From NCBI GenBank assembly GCA_905331475.1, contig CAJNYU010004124.1, forward strand, positions 1 through 64,000: a stretch of 64,000 bases of DNA. Reading direction: 5' to 3'. The stretch is from Rotaria socialis (Eukaryota; Rotifera; Eurotatoria; Philodinida; Philodinidae). Under the pieces are notes generated by a model. That model did not search any database. It was not told the DNA's origin and saw nothing but the letters and a program-made list of their open reading frames with translations. This document shows, piece after piece, positions 60,316-64,000 of the stretch. Within the stretch, counting starts at the first letter, position 1; each line of letters begins with the position of its first letter. Made by a program: the position numbers and the translations under genes.

Positions 60316-60326
60316 TGCTTCAATCT

Positions 60327-61872
60327 AAAATAAAAAAATATTTATAACATTTTTCTCATGGCATTCAATCCAAACGTTAAAACGTAAGATTAAGGATAAT
60401 AACAGTAACTTAATTGAAACGATGATCAACACAAGAACTCAATTTAATTCATTACACTGAAAAAGAAGTTGTTCGATTACTTCTGCATTTATGTACTGAA
60501 AAAACTTCGATTTTTAGTCGAATATACGAGAATGATCGGTTCTGTCGTCTTTCGCAAACTGAAAAAAACGACAGTGACTAATAGTATGATTTCATTTAAT
60601 TACGATTGAATTTTTTCTCTAAAGTAGAAATGTAAATCAAATAAATGACAAGCAAAAATTAAAGAGAAAGATGTATGCATGTATAAAAATGACCAAAGAA
60701 AAAATTCGAAAGTCCTATCTCTTATCATTTATGACTCATAAATGAACGAATAGCCTGTAACGATAGATTGCGCTAACCAACAGTAAATATGAATTATAAA
60801 AGACTAGTAATAACAATAATAACATCCATAACTAATCGTAACGACCAGTTGCGATAATATTCTCTTTCAATACACAATTTCATGCAACCAGAAAAAAATG
60901 AAAATAATTATACTCTTATCAGTAGTACGCTTTACTTTTACTTGACTGAATTTATTTATCCTGAATAACAGCCCTAACACATTCAATATATCAACAAAAG
61001 CATGGAGTCAATCGTTAGCATTCATAGTCATCTCAAATAAGATAACAGAACTAAAATCTAAAACGAATATTTCGTAACTAACTAACTACTTGAATCAAAA
61101 TTAGCAAATCTAGACAATGGCGAAGATTTATCCGGTCATTCGGATCGGACTGTCATAGGAGTTTCGCTAGTAACTGGAGTTCTGTTTTATTTCTGTCTGA
61201 TGTCTGTGCACTTTTTAATAGGTGTTCAAATTCTGGAATTGTATGATTACTGAAAACTATAGATATATTTATATCTTAGTTTTATTTACTAGCAGGTTTT
61301 GAGCGGTCTATTGATACACTTCGAAGCATATTTTAATATGATATAGCAGTTGATACTTTCAAAAAAAAGATTATTTTTCATAGAAAACCTTTTCATCTAG
61401 ATTACAAATAAAATAAAAATTACAATGAATACCTTGAAAGTTCGAATAAGATTTTAATTTTTCGTGGCACAAAAAATTGATTACATTTTCAAGTGTTGAA
61501 ACAACATATACTTTTGGTGATCTTCTAGAATATACTTTATATAGCAAAACAAAAACAAAAACAAAATCCATTTTCCACTTCTATATGACATTCATTTCAT
61601 CAGTTGCTTAAACTAGACAGAGCAGTAGCATAATCAGTACGAGGTGTTGACACCAACCACTGTAGTTGCCTGAATAGGTATTGCATATAAGGCAGAAATA
61701 AAATAAATTAGTATTTCTTACAAAAGAGTCGCTTGATTTTGGCCAGCATAAACTAATGAAAACATTGATTAGCCATCTTTTGCATTCTGCAACTCTACCA
61801 TTAAATTTTAATCAATGCTATTTGTCTGATTTTCAGATTAATTGTCTACTTTGCACAGCAAACTAACGAAAA
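60327..61872. other. Divergent intergenic region
   Basis: Between the cluster head (- strand) and the membrane-protein gene (+ strand). It should contain the promoter of the operon-like cluster. No clear TATA box or RNA gene was recognised. The small frame at 61371-61571 (-) looks like chance. A possible AG acceptor (tactttgcacag) lies just before the next ATG. Confidence 0.5.
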
Positions 61873-62755
61873 TGAACAATCAAGCTAAGAAAGTCATTCG
61901 TGTTAAAATACATTCGGTGACAGCTCCTTCAACGATCTTTGATCAGGTATTTTATTTGAAAACTTATTATTCATCTAAAAGTTCCGTTGAAACAAATATT
62001 TTATGTTGCATTAAGTGATTACCATAAAAATAACCTCTTAGATATTCTTACAGGGACCGCCATGACCTCTTCTATCATAATAGATTAATTCTTAGACTAA
62101 AAAAGATTGTACTACATTAGGAGTAATCTGACAGAAAATTGATCCAACTGAAAAGATGAAGATTTCTTTCACTAACTTCGCCATTTTCCTTCGGACCTAA
62201 ATACATTCATGGAGACATGAACAATGTAGCATTGAATTCGAAGCTAGAAAATATTCCTGTTTCTATTAATTATTACAATGAAACTATTTTGAGAATATGG
62301 TATGCAGATGAGGCGTAAACAAGTCATGTCTTTTATTTTCTAGCCTCTCAACACTCGCAATTTCCTTTCCACACCGCAGACACGCCACCATAAATTGTCT
62401 CGTTCAGAACTCGCGAATACCGATTATCAAATGCATAAACTGAGCGAACCTACTGTTCAAAATGACGATGCTTTTTCAAGTTCAATCGATTCTAATCATG
62501 AACACCTAGACGGGTTAAAGCAAGGGTAAGCGAAATTTATCTTGTCTTCTTTCTAGGGCGCTTCAAAGTTCTTTTATCACATTAGTAAGCTTGATTCTTT
62601 ATCCAAACTGAATGCTCTGGTCGCTTTACTACTGTTTGTATTGGTCATTCCTTTGATGGGAGCAGTGATCGCTATCACGATGGTCGCTGTAATATCAAAA
62701 CTCAATATTCAAACAAATACAACCAATTCAACAAAAGCGACGAATACAACAATCA
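61873..62755 (+). CDS. Single-pass membrane protein, 5' part only
   Basis: Three exons recognised: 61873-61946 (MNNQAKKVIRVKIHS...), 62344-62525 (polar, Ser/His-rich, LSRSELANTDYQMHKLSE) and 62586-62755. Exon 3 encodes SLSKLNALVALLLFVLVIP-LMGAVIAITMVAVI, one long hydrophobic helix, then an NTTNSTKATNTT stretch with N-glycosylation sites. It ends at a good donor (GTAAGT). The N-terminus is about 85 polar residues without a signal peptide, so a type II topology is likely, with the extracellular domain in exons beyond the window or past a long intron. An alternative acceptor at 62557 would not keep phase. The exon 1 boundary may be off by one base. Family unknown. Confidence 0.5.
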
Positions 62756-64000
62756 GTAAGTCCTAAAATTTCTTTACTAACACTACTCAACGTGATTATA
62801 TTCAGTCAAGCAGTTGTCCTAACTTTCGAAGCTAGATCATTTTAAGTGTCTCGGACGTGGATGAGTTCAATTTTCAAAAATTTAAAACAAAAAATATTGA
62901 CTTCACTATACGATTGGAAAGAAGAATTGTATCTTCTTACTTGACTGTTTTTGTTTCTCTGCACTTCATAACATTGTGATTCTTCGGCATTCTTACTTAG
63001 TTATATGATTGGAAAATCATTGTTCTTATTCTCCTACTTTTTGAATATGTAAAATATGCGCAAGATATGCAAGTTGCGACGAGTGACCACGGGGATACAA
63101 ATACATCATTTCATTCCTGTAGCCTTAGGTGGGGGTGTCTCGAGACTCACAAGGCTTGGCCCTACCCTAGTTTGGAATAGGGTAAGCTTGAGTAGGCTCA
63201 AACAAGAACAGTTACAGGTTTGAGTAGGCTAAATTATATCTAAGTCGTTCATTATTGTTTAGTTTTCACGTATGACTTACAGTGCCAGTAACATATGACG
63301 TATTGTTGCAAAAAAAAGTCCATATTTTCTTTATCACCAATACGAACTAGGATTCGATAAGATATTCATTGGGATTTATAAAATTTAAATCTACCAAGAA
63401 ATCAACATTGAAAAAAACGTAGCGGAAGCTGATTCGTGATCAGCTACCCAAGGGTGCCTTGATTGACGGGTGGCGGGGATGTTAACACCTCCAATATTCG
63501 AAAAATTGTCTTGCATTGTATTTCACAAAACGAAATTTACACTATCTCGAGCACAATTTTATCAGTTACCCTCGGTGATGCAATATATTAAAGTCAAAAA
63601 TCGGAAATTTATATCTGAAAATTTTGAATAATCCAAAATAATCCAGAAAAATCCGAAAAATTGTAAAAGCCTCGGAAAACAGTGAGAAAAACCAATAAAA
63701 AATGAGAAAAAATTCCTGAAAAATGGAGGAAAATGCGGAGAATCCTGAAAAGGTTTCAAAATCAGGTGGATCGGGCAACACTGGTTACTCTCGCTTAAAT
63801 TTTTTGGGTGCTCGCGACATCCTTGAGCACAGCATCTTGAAGAAAAAGTTTTTACACCGTCCCCTCCCAAAGTTGGAATGGTCATGACAGCCCTGCCGCT
63901 TCTCTATCTCATTTAGCTAGAAAATTGAGCCTACCATAGAGGAGAATCGTTCCGCCGCCTATGCCTGTAGCCCAACAACCTGACTTGAAACATTTCTCAT
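62756..64000. other. Intron or intergenic DNA with decayed repeats
   Basis: Probably intron of the preceding gene. GC-richer patches near 63115-63240 (repeated GAGTAGGCT) and 63440-63490, and an AAAATCCGAAAA/GAGAAAAA-rich tract (63600-63720), look like transposon remnants. The 107-aa - strand frame at 63562-63885 is Phe-rich because of this tract; I do not call it a gene. Confidence 0.4.

Larger units (their letters stand above)
52240..60324 (-). other. Five-gene operon-like cluster
   Basis: Order of transcription: C1orf131-like, ALKBH7, AAR2, RDH-like, GLMP. Stop-to-ATG gaps are 52, 72, 29 and 69 nt. Each ORF is preceded by a pyrimidine-rich AG (at 60325, 59415, 57744, 56576, 54446) located 9, 23, 2, 3 and 12 nt before the ATG. 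There is no room for separate promoters. This arrangement matches trans-spliced operons. Spliced-leader trans-splicing is known in rotifers. No leader RNA gene was found in the window. Confidence 0.72.

Noticed and set aside
63562-63885. 107-aa Phe-rich frame
   Set aside because: Its Phe runs come from an A-rich low-complexity tract. No conserved features.
1-64000. tRNA, rRNA, CRISPR, prokaryotic operons
   Set aside because: I looked for T-loop/GGTTC patterns, conserved rRNA words and repeat-spacer arrays and found nothing supportable. The intron structure is eukaryotic.

Overview
The window is AT-rich eukaryotic DNA. Genes at the right end have many short GT-AG introns (about 47-70 nt, a few longer) and are clear animal orthologues: GLMP, an RDH11/13-type dehydrogenase, AAR2, ALKBH7 and C1orf131. 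A degenerate GIY-YIG Penelope-like retroelement, many small terminal-inverted-repeat elements, a giant palindrome, bacterial/archaeal-type protoglobin genes and signs of spliced-leader trans-splicing together suggest a rotifer, most likely a bdelloid (Adineta/Rotaria type). That assignment is inference.

Layout. Positions 1-19054 form an inverted repeat with no spacer, centred between 9527 and 9528. It reaches the left window edge, so its outer boundary is not visible. Each arm holds two protoglobin genes (called A and B here), a composite repeat block and the 5' part of a Penelope-like element (PLE). On the right the PLE continues past the palindrome to about 21360. It is broken by frameshifts and by two inserted non-autonomous elements. 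From 21.4 to 48.1 kb the DNA is gene-poor, with four more protoglobin paralogues (C, D, E, F), all on the + strand and 4-12 kb apart. From 48.7 to 50.8 kb there are two small two-exon genes of unknown function. From 60.3 down to 52.2 kb on the - strand five unrelated housekeeping genes are packed 29-72 nt apart: C1orf131-like, ALKBH7, AAR2, RDH-like, GLMP. Each has a polypyrimidine-AG acceptor 2-23 nt before its ATG, which looks like a trans-spliced operon. A partial membrane-protein gene starts at 61.87 kb on the + strand.

The most unusual content is the protoglobin array. The six paralogues are colinear through residue 127 and keep the proximal haem histidine there. All lack introns, and five carry one or two C-terminal cysteines (CCWL, CCWA, CCF, CCFPLH, CFFR) that resemble prenylation/acylation signals. 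In the sixth (B) the Cys-Cys codons lie directly after a TGA stop. This suggests a family of membrane-anchored, possibly gas-sensing haem proteins that expanded after transfer from prokaryotes. Function and lipidation are inferred, not shown.
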